Below the pieces are notes generated by a model. It worked only from the letters and a program-made list of their open reading frames with translations, was not told the DNA's origin and searched no databases. Of a DNA stretch of 64,000 nucleotides, positions 1 through 11,935 are shown one piece after another (the stretch's first letter is position 1; every line of letters starts with the position of its first letter). The translations under genes and the position numbers were made by a program. The stretch comes from Adineta vaga. Its lineage: Eukaryota; Rotifera. The stretch spans positions 3,472,001 through 3,536,000 of the forward strand of contig CP075493.1 of assembly GCA_021613535.1 (NCBI GenBank). Reading direction: 5' to 3'.

Positions 1-865
1 ACTGAACTAACTGGCTCAACGCCACATATGACAAGTAATGAGAAAAAAGATTAAACTTGTGTCAATATCTTCATTACATACATCTGTCTCTTTACAATCT
101 TTTCGTTTGTGTATTTTTAATCCAACATAGAATCTGGGTGGAGTTTCATGAATATTTTCAATATTATTTGTAGTAAAAGAAACCCTTAGTATAACTGATA
201 TCAATTAGAAGATAAAAGAACATTGTCTAGTCAATCTATTGTTTTGATTTAGCTGTCTATTATCTTGAGAGAAAAACTATGTGAAGAACAAAAGCTTGAA
301 TATAATGTTGATGAAAAGAGCAACATATCGAGATAATGTACATATCATCTTTGAAAATATTATCATCATCATCATCAATGATTGTTTATTACTATATTTC
401 TCCTGAGATGTATCTTTAAGTTAATATATATGTATCGAATCCATTTCTTCTCTTCTCTTCTTTCTCTCTGTTTCTTTATGCTTAACTTGACACCAAAGAT
501 AAATCAAGATATACATATGGATTAAATCAAATGATAGGAGAAAGTTCATTTGAACATCTCTCTCTCACTCACTCTCCTTCAATCATCACTGAAAACGTAT
601 GTAAAGAATGAAGGACAACTGTATTGTAGTCTAACCCTATTTGATACAATTTGACCTTCTTTCTGCGCATTTGATCATATATATAAAAGAAAGAAAACTA
701 AATAGTGAGAAAGTAAATGTGCTCGACCTTGTTCGTAGGAAAGAATAAAGTATCTTCTTATCTCATATATATTCTATAATTATTCTTTTTCACACGTATA
801 TGTTGATATTTTCATCAGTATAACGAGAATTCGTTGGAAAAAGAAAATCTTTCATTGTCACTTAC
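1..865. other. Left-edge non-coding / intronic stretch
   Basis: No convincing complete exon. The minus-strand exon ending at 866 finishes at a good donor (GTAAGT), so the large cytoskeletal gene must continue into this stretch or beyond the window. An open minus-strand segment at about 40-175 could be one of its exons (a GTATGT donor follows a GAT codon), but no family motif supports it. Confidence 0.5.
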
Positions 866-3800
866 CTGTTTTGTTATTCTTCAGAATTTGTTCATCTTCA
901 TCTGATGAAAAAAGTGATTCTAAAGTAATATCATATCTTGAAACGATTGTACTACGATGAAGATGAATTATATTAGATATTGAATCAATCGGAAGATTGA
1001 TTGTCTATAAATAACAATGAAAAAACTTTTCGTCATAAATTAAATCTTTTCACTACTTGTCCAATACTATTGAAATTTTTCATCAATAAATGTGCATATT
1101 CTTCTACTTTCTCAAGCAGATTTGCATAACGTCTTAAAAGAAAAGAGATTATCAGTGAAGTTTTTACTCGTTATATTTATTCTTACTTATCAAATAATTC
1201 TACTTTCTTTAAAACTATGAATGAAGCTCGTTGACCATTCGATGAAATTGGTCGTCGTTTTGATACAATTGGATTTAAATCACATAACGAGAAACGAAAA
1301 TGTTTCAAAATTTTGTCATGCATCTATATGATCATGGTGAAAAAACGAGTTTTTTTTTCATAAAATATTAACACAAAGATTTTTCACATGCAGCAATAAC
1401 ATGCGAACTACAAAGAATGATTTCTTTTTTTGTCTTCAAATAAATCACATGCTTTATAGATAACATTCGTATTACCTTAACTTCTTCGATGAATTTGACA
1501 GCTACATCATTCATATGTTCGACAGATTGAGCTTGAAAAAGAATATCTTTGAATAAATCCTGAAAATAAACTGTAGAAATCAAAGAAAAAGAGACTCGAA
1601 TTAATGGTATTTTACATTAACAGTTAGAACTATTCGATGAAGTCTATGGGGATCATTAGTAATGGGTTCAAGAATTTGTATTCGACTTTGAAGATGATTC
1701 AAAGCATTTTCTTCATTTTGAAATAGATTGTGAAACGATCGATGTGATTCAATAATTTGAAGTATCGATCGTTTTCTAAAACAAAACAAAAAAAGAAGCA
1801 ATTCAAAGGTGAAGAAAGAAACCTTGTAAATGCATAGGAAAACAAAAGACCTTTGATAGATTTCTGAAGTAATTCGTTTCCATCGTGTTGCTGATTGTTC
1901 GCTAATACGAATTAATCTTTCATTACAAAGTTGTTCACTATATCGGAGAAGTTCTTTAATCGACTTCTCCAATGTTTGCAATTGATTATTAAGTTCATTA
2001 AGTTCATTAAATTGATGATGAATTAAATCTTCATCATCGATAAGTGATGATTGAGAAACTAAACGTGTTTCTAATTCAATGATTTGAGATGTTAAATTAT
2101 TTAAAAGATTTAAAGCTGTATCAGCGATATCTAATCTAAATTTCCAAAGAATAAAAATATGACATATATGAGAAACGAAATATTTATAATTTACTTTTCG
2201 GAATAATTTTTCGATGTAGTGAAAAGATTTTGAACATGATCAGATGTTTGATTAACTAAGGAGCGTAATTCTTGATGTGAAGAAGAATTTGATTCTTGTA
2301 GATATTGTTTTCGAATATTTTGAATTTGATTTGCTTGTGAAAGGAGATCATTTTCGAAATTCTAAAGAATCAAAACAAAAAAAAAAGTAAATTAACGAAT
2401 TTCTTTCTCTTTATTTTCGTAATATTATTCCTCTTCTTCTCGAATCACTCGTGTAGACAGGGAATTTGTTTGAAATGGAATATGCTTTATACGAGTATTG
2501 GATATGGATTGATTCTTATTCAATTGATCAGCTGAACAATTTCGTACGATTGATCGTGTTTCGATATAGGTAATATTTGAAGGACCTAGTAAGGTAGAAC
2601 TTGAATTATTTCTGTCTAAGACAGGACAAGAACCGTAATGTTGCTGTTCTTTAGTCATATGTTTATGAGAATGCCTTTCGAATTCTTCGGTTTTATGTCG
2701 ACGATGTCGACGTTTATGACGACGATGTGGACGATTGAAATGTATACGAAGATTAATTCCACGTTCATTCGTTGTTACACTGGGAAGTTTCGGTAGAAGT
2801 TGATCAAGTGATGAATAGTGAATTGGTAGTACACGATAATAACCATTATTTATTGAACTTGGCGAAGATGTACTGCTTGTTGTCGATGAGATATGTTGAA
2901 GATGTGTTTTATATTGAGCATCGGTATCGGAAGAATAGAAATCATTGACGATTATAAACAGGACGAACCGGCAAATGTCGGCATGTTGCTGTTGATGAGC
3001 GTTTGTTATGTCGATGATCGGCAGATGAGGTAGAAAAAGAGCGGTACATCACTTGTTCACACAACTGATTATCTAATGAACACAAGTTCTCAATCTACGC
3101 AAACGATGATGGCAATTGGATGCATATGCTCTCTACCGCACATACTGCTGCTATTATGATTTGTTGAGTAACCAATCTGACCGTTAATCTCAATGATATC
3201 ACCAGATTCTTTTCGTAGTATTCGATTCGAGAACGTCTATCTTATGTAATTTTCTAGTTTTTTTTGTCCACATTTGTCGAGACATTCATGTACAGAAAGA
3301 GAGAGTATAAAAGAAAAGAAAGAGAAAACTCTTTCATTGCCTTGACAAAAAAAACATAAGGCATATTACTGTTGATGAGCAACTATTATTATTATTATCT
3401 AATCTATATTTTCTTTTTATCTTTCTCTCGTTTTTTTTTCTTCTTTTTCATTAACAAATCCAACTGACTTGCTGTCTTATAATTGACTAAATGATAGACG
3501 GATACATATCGATGTTTAACACTTGATAGCTCAAGTACGTTTTCTAATAAGACGATGTGCATGTATTCGTCGAAAAAGTAAACTTGTCTTCTATACTTTC
3601 GGTTATTTCTTTTCTTTTTTATGCTAATTCCTAGACGAAGTTTTAATGAAATAAATCATGCATTATCTAACCTTATGTTGTTTATAGAGAATCGAAAGAT
3701 CATCAGAAGTTATGGATGAATTTGTTTGAAGTAAGTGATCAATACGTTCTTGAATTAATTGATGATACGTCGTTAGAATTGTATCAATGAAACGAAGTTC

Positions 3801-6641
3801 TTTAATCAAATCTTTTGAATGTAATTGACTCGAACCTATACAAACAAAATTTCACATTAATGTTTTGGAAAACGGGAAAACGCCTACCAACGGTGTTTTG
3901 TTGTGGAGAAACAATCGTATCTCGAAAATCACCGGTGACAATTACATTCAACTGTTCAATACTTGGTGATTTTGACGTATAAACCTGTAAATAAAATGTT
4001 TAAATATCATATCTATTGAATACAACGAAATCTTTTACTGTTGATATAATTTGTGATTTCATATTTAGTGATATTAACTGACAATGAGTCATTTAGTCGA
4101 AAGAATGCTTCGAGGAAAAAAAACATTTTCCATTTCCTGTCTCGTATATATGCATGTCATTGAAGAGAAACATCGATTGATTAGACTCTTATATATATAT
4201 ATATATATGAAGTATAGAATTATTGTTAAGAATAGCCTTGGATACAAGAATTCAAAATATTTTCTATCTAATTGGAATCTGAAGATTCCCATTATGAGAC
4301 GAGAAAAAACTTCGATAGTAATATGCATATCCTAGGGTCTGGTTAGATTATAAATAGAATAGAAAGAAAATTTTTACCATAATATTGTCTGTAATTGTTA
4401 TAAACTAATCAGACATTTACCATATGAAAAACTCGTCATCTATTATGATGAACTTGACAGATTTATCCAGTCAGACTAACTTCCTATGGGAAGTACAGAA
4501 TAGTAATATTCGTCTAATGGATATGAAAATCTAATCTTGGCTTTCTCAGCATGAATGATATCATCAATGAACTAGACAACTGTCTTTCTTTAAAAGGTCT
4601 TGTCAAGTGATGTCTGAAGAAAGAGACAGAAAACTCTACCTGCTGTTCTAGTATTGTTTGTTGCATTCCATTCGTAATTGTTGGTGATGAAGTTAAATGT
4701 ATATCAATCCGTAAATTTAATTGATTGATTCTTTCCAAAACCATTCGTGTTTGCTCATTGGGTAATGATAATGTATGACAATGATTGATCATTTGTTCTA
4801 GTTTTATTTGTATTTCATTAATATAATGTTTTCGAGAATGATGATCATATTGTTTTGACTATGTATAAAATCAAAAGTTAAAAAGATTCTTTTTCTTCAA
4901 AAACAAACTTTTATTTCAATGTTAGTTATATCGTGTTCAATTGAATCGAGATCATGTTTTAATTCTTTATATTTCTTTAGATCAATTTCAGTTTGAGTTA
5001 TCGTCACCTCAAGTTTATTCCACGCTAAATTAATTGAATGAATATCTGGTTGTAATGATTCATTAACTTGTAAAATCTAAAAACAAAAAGAGAATAGATT
5101 GAATAAAAGATAAATGGAAACTAGAGATCAATTTTACTTCGAATTCTGCATCGATCGATTTCAATCGATGAAATAATCCAGTATATTTCGATAATTCATC
5201 ATATTTAATCTTGTGAAAACTATCTTCAAATGTTTGAAATTCTTCGAATGTTTGAAATTTAATTTCACGTTTGAGAAAATCCATTTTCATTCGTAACCAT
5301 TGCAAAACATCAGTAGAGAGTGTATTATATTCATACAATAATTCACCTTCACGATGAATCTATCAGAGAATCAAATGATAATTACGCATAAAAATTATTT
5401 GCAAAACAATCCATACTCGATTCTGTTCTTCATGAAATGGATGAATGGGTACAATAGAACAAGCTTTGTAAAGATGAGAAATGTATAGAAGAATACTTTT
5501 TTCATCAGGTTCATCAGAATCAACATCTGATAAAAGAAAGTTAAATGAATGATTGAGTTCATTTGAAAGATATGAATTTACCTTCAGGATCGATTAGTTT
5601 TGTAATTCCATAATGTTTTTCAGCGAAATCAAAGGCATAAGTAAGATTTTCTCGATTGGATGAACGATATACTTGTTTGATATCAATTAATGTCGAACTG
5701 GAACAAAAAAAAAAGAATGATCGAATAGAAAAGAAAAGATGAAACTGTAACGAACTTATGTCGATGAAGTATAATAAGAAAGGCTCGACCATTTCTCCAT
5801 GAATATGTAAAATCATCAATTGAAATTCCTGGATAATCTTGACAATGTTGTCGAGCCCATAATAATAATCTCGTTCGGTAATTCGATGGAATTTGATCAA
5901 GAATTACTTTTTTTGTTGAAGTTTTTAATGTTAATGAATCTGATGACATAGAATGTTGATGATTGATTGGAATACTTTCATCCGATGCAAATAATGTTCC
6001 ATCAGAAAACTATAGAAAACAGTCATGAGCAATTTTCTTAAATCTCATAATTATTAAATTTACTTGAAAATGAAGAATAATTCTCCAAATCAATCCTAAT
6101 GTTAATTTTGGATTTCCATTAACTAATTCTTCCGGACGAATATTAACCAAACGAATCTAATTAATTACAAAATAAACAAATAAAAAGAATCTTCTTTATT
6201 ATAGTGTTGATTTTGACTTACATTATGATCTAATTCAAGAGATTGAAGACATTGTTGAATATTTCTTAAAGCATGAAATTTCGATGTACCACGTTCTCTT
6301 GGCTAAATTTAAAAGAAGTTCTTCTTCCAAAACTAATCGATTCAACTTACAATCGTTTGATTCGTAAATATTTCTAATAAAGTTAATAGTAAATGTCCAT
6401 CGCGTAGATCAATAAATAAATCATCAACGTATAAACCATTTCGTTTTGAAAGATAAAAATTCATCCATTTTGTAAACGTTTTTTTCTGTACTGCATCACG
6501 TTGATCAGCTACTTGAAGAACTTTTCGATCAGCTAGATCTAAGGATAAGACAGAGATCGGTTTTTCTAATATCCAATCTTGTTCATTTATATCAGGAAAA
6601 TAATGATTATTATTATCATCGACGACCATTTCGATTGGCAT
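866..6641 (-). CDS. CH-CH actin-binding, spectrin-repeat cytoskeletal protein (spectraplakin/dystrophin-like), 5' part
   Basis: N-terminal part of a giant actin-crosslinking protein. Upstream exons that fit frame and splice sites: 6351-6641, 6222-6302, 6064-6156, 5756-6009, 5582-5697, 5417-5526, 5138-5359, 4909-5076, 4640-4858, 3888-3984, 3672-3835. Further exons near 2449-2960, 2195-2361, 1851-2135, 1620-1775, 1476-1559, 1186-1324, 1052-1132 and 866-1006 are less exactly bounded. Two calponin-homology domains come first: CH1 with [10 protein letters not shown] and [15 protein letters not shown]2 with [11 protein letters not shown], closing with [20 protein letters not shown]. Helical spectrin-like repeats follow. 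The segment containing [16 protein letters not shown] resembles the first plakin repeat of dystonin/MACF1/Shot, so I favour spectraplakin over dystrophin or beta-spectrin. An AG acceptor directly precedes the ATG at 6641, so a 5' exon or leader is possible. The 3' end lies outside the window. Confidence 0.8.
4191..4208. repeat. (TA)n microsatellite
   Basis: Short pure TA run inside the unusually long (about 655 nt) intron between exons 3888-3984 and 4640-4858 of the cytoskeletal gene. Confidence 0.8.
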
Positions 6642-7976
6642 CTAAAATAGACAATGATATGAAACTAAATGAATCAATATTGAAACATTTGGCATTCATC
6701 AGACAGACATGATTTATAATATCGAATGAGAAAAGAAAAAGTGATGAAAAACAAGATGCGACGTGCTTTAATTTCATAAAATGTGACGACCTTTCGACCG
6801 TTCTATATACAAAAGCTTCCGTTCATTAAATGTTTATTTTGATAAAAGACGAATGTGAGGTGCTAAATCAATTGATTGTTTACCAAAATTTACTTCTCTA
6901 TTTGCTTTCATATATACAATGTTCAAAAGAACAATCACTTGTATTGTACCCTCATTCTCTCTTTTCTAATTTCTATCATTTTCATCTCCAGGATAGACAT
7001 ATGTCTAAGTAACACTTTTGATTCAATTCAATCATTCGTCTAAAGAAAAGATGAATAGTGCCAGTCAAATAAAGAGGTAGTAGTGTACACATATATGCAT
7101 ATATACAAGCTGAAGAAACATATGGTCTGTGAGATGAATAAGAAGAACTTAAGCCAATAAGATCAATCCGATTTTAATAGTGATAACAGATTACTATTAA
7201 AGATCATTTGATTGATGACATGATAAAACAAACAATCTGAACGTGATGTATCCAAACGAAAGTATCGACTTTAATTACAAACAATAAATCTTTGAATGTA
7301 TTTATAATATACAAAGAAATAATGATCAAAAACATATGTGAATACTAACGACATCAGACTATATGAAGCAATGATATGAAATGAAATCTAATACAGACCT
7401 AAATACAATAAGAATCATTAAGAAATGAATCAAATCAACAGAGAAGACATACGTTGATGATCATCATAACCAATGATGTAAATAATTAGATATTGGATGA
7501 AGATAGAGCGAGTCTCTTTTGTTTTTTTTTATTGTTCTTTACAACTAATCTGTAAGCGAAATTTCTATCGTGTTAGAATTTTTACTTGATTAATTTTCTT
7601 TTCATTGCTATTTTCTTTTCCATATCGATCAATCAAGTGATAAGTTATTGTGAAAAGAAAGAAATTAATCTTCCATTTGTTGAAAATATTTTTACGAGGA
7701 GAAAAGAAATGCGATATAAATTATCGGAAGAAATAATTCCATAAAGATTTGTCAAAAATCGTAACTTTATCTTACAGGAAAAACGATCAAAACTCAATTA
7801 TTAGAATAGAAATCTAAGATGTTCCATATTTTTCTGAGAATGTTCTCGATATTTATTTTTTATTCTTTTTTTCATCTCAATGAAATTTTCGTTCTTGTTG
7901 TTCAAGTACAATCACAGATGACAAATCAACGAAAACAACAAAAACAAGAAAATAATCGTTCTTTTTTTCTTCGGTT
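6642..7976. other. Intergenic, no gene seen
   Basis: AT-rich, with no open frame showing coding character. It holds the presumed promoter of the CH-domain gene (minus strand) on its left side and the 3' flank of RPL13A on its right. Confidence 0.6.
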
Positions 7977-8711
7977 TTATAATTGATAACCATATTTTTG
8001 AAGGACAGCAAGATGTTTTGCAACTTGTGGTTTTGAACTTAATTTTTTTGTTGCATCTGCTTTCAATTTTTTCAATTCACGTTGTCGTAAATAATAATGT
8101 TTGGCCTTAATTTTACGTTTCTTTTCTAATGTTGCAACAACTGTTTGATATTGCCAGCCAACTTCAGTTGATAAACGACCAAGTTCAGTGAAACGACGAC
8201 GTGGTTTAAGTCGTAATGTACGTAAAGCACTTGGAACAATCATACGTTTCTTTTTATCATATGGTGTTGGAATACCTTCGAAAGCACGAAGACGTACTAA
8301 AGCTTGTTTTCCACGTTCAGTTTTATGTGGAACCATGCCTCGGACAATTCGTGTAAAGATCTTTGATGGTGCACGAAAATGAAATGGACCACGTGCTGGA
8401 TTGATGTTACAACGTTTACGAAGAAATTCCAAATATTTAAGTTTATTTCGATAGAATGATCCACTAATATTTAAACCTTCACATCGAACAATGACAACAT
8501 TATGACCTTGGAGGATAGTTTTGGCGACAGTAGCTGCCAAACGACCAATTAAATGACCACGACCATCGATAATGATTGATTGAGCACGGAAGCCAACAGG
8601 TTGTAACTAAAATAGATAGAAAATCAACAAATATATATATATATCTTAAACAATTTATTTTAAGTTCAAAGAACATACAGCTTTCTTGCGGGCAAGGATT
8701 GTTTTTGGCAT
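7977..8711 (-). CDS. RPL13A: 60S ribosomal protein L13a (uL13)
   Basis: Large-subunit ribosomal protein. Two exons: 8679-8711 ([11 protein letters not shown]) and 7977-8606, giving 220 residues. The uL13 signatures [14 protein letters not shown], the stretch around [16 protein letters not shown], and [15 protein letters not shown] with LRAFEGIP are all present. The basic C-terminal helix region ([14 protein letters not shown]) is typical of the eukaryotic form. The protein is slightly longer than the usual roughly 203 residues. The start is fixed by the short first exon, whose donor GTATG and the acceptor TATTTTAG are in frame. Upstream of the ATG, TTTTCAG about 22 nt away could be a 5'UTR-intron or trans-splice acceptor. 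Confidence 0.97.
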
Positions 8712-9313
8712 CCTAATTGATCGAAAACAATATCTGAAAATGAAAAGAAAAGTTCACGATTTAATCTATACAAAGAAAATCAACTAGGTCAAATGAGAAA
8801 TCACTACTCAAACTTTTCTTCTTAGTAACAAAAAAAAAGCGAAGAAGAGATATTGTACTGGTCAGTTGAATTTCTCTAGTTACTGATCTTTCTCATTCGA
8901 AAAGAAATAAATAAATAACTCGCAACACTCTCGTCAGTCTGTTTCTTATTGATTCATGAGCAACCAAACAAAATAATCCTTCGTTTACCAACTGTTCTCT
9001 CATATATCAATTACCGAGAAATTCTATTCGAAAAATTGCATTGAAAAAATTTTTTTCATTAAGAAAAAATCAATATTTTAAAAAAATGAGAAAATTTTCT
9101 TAAAATGAATTTTTTCTTTTCGTTGAAATCGAGCGACCTCTATTTCTACCAATCATACTCGTTTACTCGTTTTGTCTTGTCTGTCTGTCTCTTTTTTTTC
9201 CGTTTGTTTTGTAGACATAAATATATCGATGTAACTATCAAGCTAAATCATATGTGTTTTTTTTTCATTTCAGAAGAAAATCATTAAATTAACCAACTAG
9301 GTTTTCTCTTCCT
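8712..9313. other. Divergent intergenic region
   Basis: About 600 bp between divergently transcribed RPL13A (minus) and the TMEM145-like gene (plus). T-rich, and probably holds both promoters. I see no distinct element. Confidence 0.5.
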
Positions 9314-11220
9314 ATGCTAATTCGACTGATATTTTCTCTTCTGATCTTATGTTCATCAATTCAATCATTTATTTCTGCACTTCATTTACATGGTCATTAT
9401 TCCAGTAAAGAATTCTTTCGTCTATTAACTAAATTCGGTATACAAAAAACTGATCAACATCGACCAGATGATACATTCGGATATATCTATGGAAATATAA
9501 CATTAGATTGTTCAAGAAACAATTGTTCATCAACTAAAAATCTCTTATTTCTTATACTTGATTATGATTATTTTCTACCTGTATATAAAAAACAACGAAC
9601 ACAATCATGTTCTGATATGATGAAACAAATTGAAACAATTGCATTTGATCGGCAATGTAATGATCGAGGAACTGAAGATTTTTGGCGACGAATACCCTGT
9701 GAACAGGGACAATTATGTCCCGATGAAGATCAACCAAAGAATGTTATACAAAATCAACAATTTACATTTAAAATACGAGATATCAATCAACCAAGGTTTG
9801 TTTTCATCTCTAATAACTTCATTTTTTTTACTCAGATACAAAATCAATCATCATATCAAAGATATTATTTTAGGATTGATTCTTCAAGGTAGAGAGGATT
9901 TAATAATATTTGAAATTGATACTGATATCATTAGTGAGAAAATGTTGATTTATACGGATGTGATTATGTTAAGTCAACTGATCGTGATGTTTTCCGTTGA
10001 TTATAGAACTTCTCTGAAATGATTTTTTTTCTCTCTCGTTCTTATAGATTCTGGTATTTAAGTTTAATATCATGTTATCGGCATCCAACTACATGTCTAT
10101 GGGAAAAACTCGATGATGATTTAGAAATCATCTATGATATTTGGATTGTTAACGGAAATCCTGAAAGTAAAACACGTGATAATCGTTTTGAATATCATTT
10201 TTCCTATGATATTCATGATCTTGTTGAAGTTTATATCGTTTGTATATTGCTTTATTTATTTATTCCATTACCATTTGTTCTAATTAAAATTCGTTCATTA
10301 ACATATATTAAACATCCAATCTTAATCTCTTATTTCTTATTTCAAATCTTATTCTTTATTGGAAATACTTTTAATTTAATGCATTATTTTATTTTTGCCT
10401 ATAATGGAATTGGAATACATTTATTAGTACATATTGGAAATCTAATTACAATTGTTGGAGAATCTATACTCATTCTTTTATTGTTATTCATTGCGAAAGG
10501 TAATAGTTTTTTGTCTAGTCATTCGTTCGTTTGTAGAAGATCAATTATTTTTTTAGGGTGGCTTGTTAATACATCTGTACTTCGTCAAGGAAAGAAGACA
10601 GTCATTTTATTCCTTCTCTATACAATTGCATGTTGTTCTTGTTATATTTTAAGTATTATAACAATCAATCCTGTGATTGATTCCAATCATTATCAAACAT
10701 TTGCAAATTATTTTTCCTTATTATTTCGTTGTTTCGTCATGTTTCTATTCGTATTCGAATTAAAAGAAACGACACAAGAAGAAAAAAACTTTGAAAAATT
10801 ACAATTTTTTCATCATTTTGGTGCCTGTTGTATGGTAAGCGAATACTGCATTGAAAAGAATAAAGTTTCTTTGAATTACTTTTCTTCAAGGTTTGGTTCA
10901 TTTATCCAACTGCATTAATATTTATAATGTCCTTTGTTACTGAACTTTATCGAGTGAAATTAATTATAAGTGTTGTTACATTGGTGAATTTTCTAAGTAT
11001 ATTAATTATCTCTTATATACTTTTTTCTCCGAAAACATTTTTAAATCTACCAAAAATTTCGTCAATTAAACATAAAGATCGATTCTTACAGCAAACAACT
11101 GACACTAATGGATATCATAAAACTACTATTACCGAACATGACGAAGACGATGAAGAAGATGATATCGAAGTCTACGGTCCATCTCATCTTCTTCTAAATA
11201 ATTCAAATCAACATAGTTGA
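9314..11220 (+). CDS. TMEM145/GPR180-family seven-TM protein (GpcrRhopsn4 domain)
   Basis: Secretory-route multi-pass membrane protein. Exons 9314-9795, 10048-10499, 10557-10834 and 10891-11220 give 513 residues. A signal peptide (MLIRLIFSLLILCSSIQSFI) is followed by a Cys-containing luminal domain with N-glycosylation sequons, then about seven hydrophobic helices. Family marks seen are FWYLSLISC just before the membrane domain, YNGIGIHLL, the loop ILLLLFIAKGWLV, and FFHHFGACCMVWFIYP near TM6. These match the Rhodopsin-like GPCR transmembrane domain of GPR180/TMEM145, and the pre-membrane FWYLSL motif is closer to TMEM145. The cytosolic tail is short and acidic (DEDDEEDD). Two ATGs are possible; the one chosen begins the signal peptide. 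In vertebrates the family is linked to ligand response and trafficking, but its function here is unknown. Confidence 0.85.
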
Positions 11221-11935
11221 TAATAATTTCATTCTTCTTTTGGATGTAAATATATATATATCCACACACAGTGAACAACAATGAGTTATTCGATTCGAAA
11301 TGTCTTTCAAACAACTGATCAAGAAAGAAAATATTTAGTTCATTGTCCCCGTTTTCTTCTTTATTATTTATTTTCATTTTCTGTTGTTGTTGTTGTTGTT
11401 GTTATTGTTGTATTTACTAAAATTATAAACGGTATATTTGTTTTTCTTTGTTTGTTTGTTCTCTTGTGTTTTTAGATGATTGAAAAGTATCTCGATTGTG
11501 ATGTTTATATCGAACAAAAACGATGAATTCAACTAATGGTTCTCATTCATCATCGATAATGGATCATGAAATCAATGGTTTGTCTTGATATGTTTCGTTT
11601 TTATTCCTAGCCTTATTATTTCAGTGAGTATAAGAATAGAATGAATTAAAATTCGTAAGTATGTAAGTAATTTCTTTGTAGTATTAAATAACCTTGTAAA
11701 TAAAAGAGCGATTTACTTACATTTCATTTCTTGAGAGAAGTCCTTCATTCTTCAGTTGAAATTCTCCTAAGTTTGTATTATCTTATGTATTATAGAAGAA
11801 ACATTGATTTTGATTTTTTCATTTAGATACAACCAAACATGATCCAAACTTGATGATAATAATACCAATACATCGATTAATAAGCGTATAAAATCCAATA
11901 CTATTGTTTTAATTCCTGTCAATGAAACACAATCG
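11221..11935. other. Intergenic / 5' leader of PHF12-like gene
   Basis: Contains GTT-repeat simple sequence near 11383-11410. A short ATG-started open stretch at 11523-11578 ends at a possible donor (GTTTGT), with an acceptor TTTAG at about 11825. No frame joins it to the downstream coding exon without a stop, so it may be 5'UTR. Confidence 0.4.

Noticed and set aside
11281-11475. Small plus-strand frame with a Val-rich run downstream of the TMEM145-like gene
   Set aside because: The run comes from a GTT repeat; there are no splice signals or family match.
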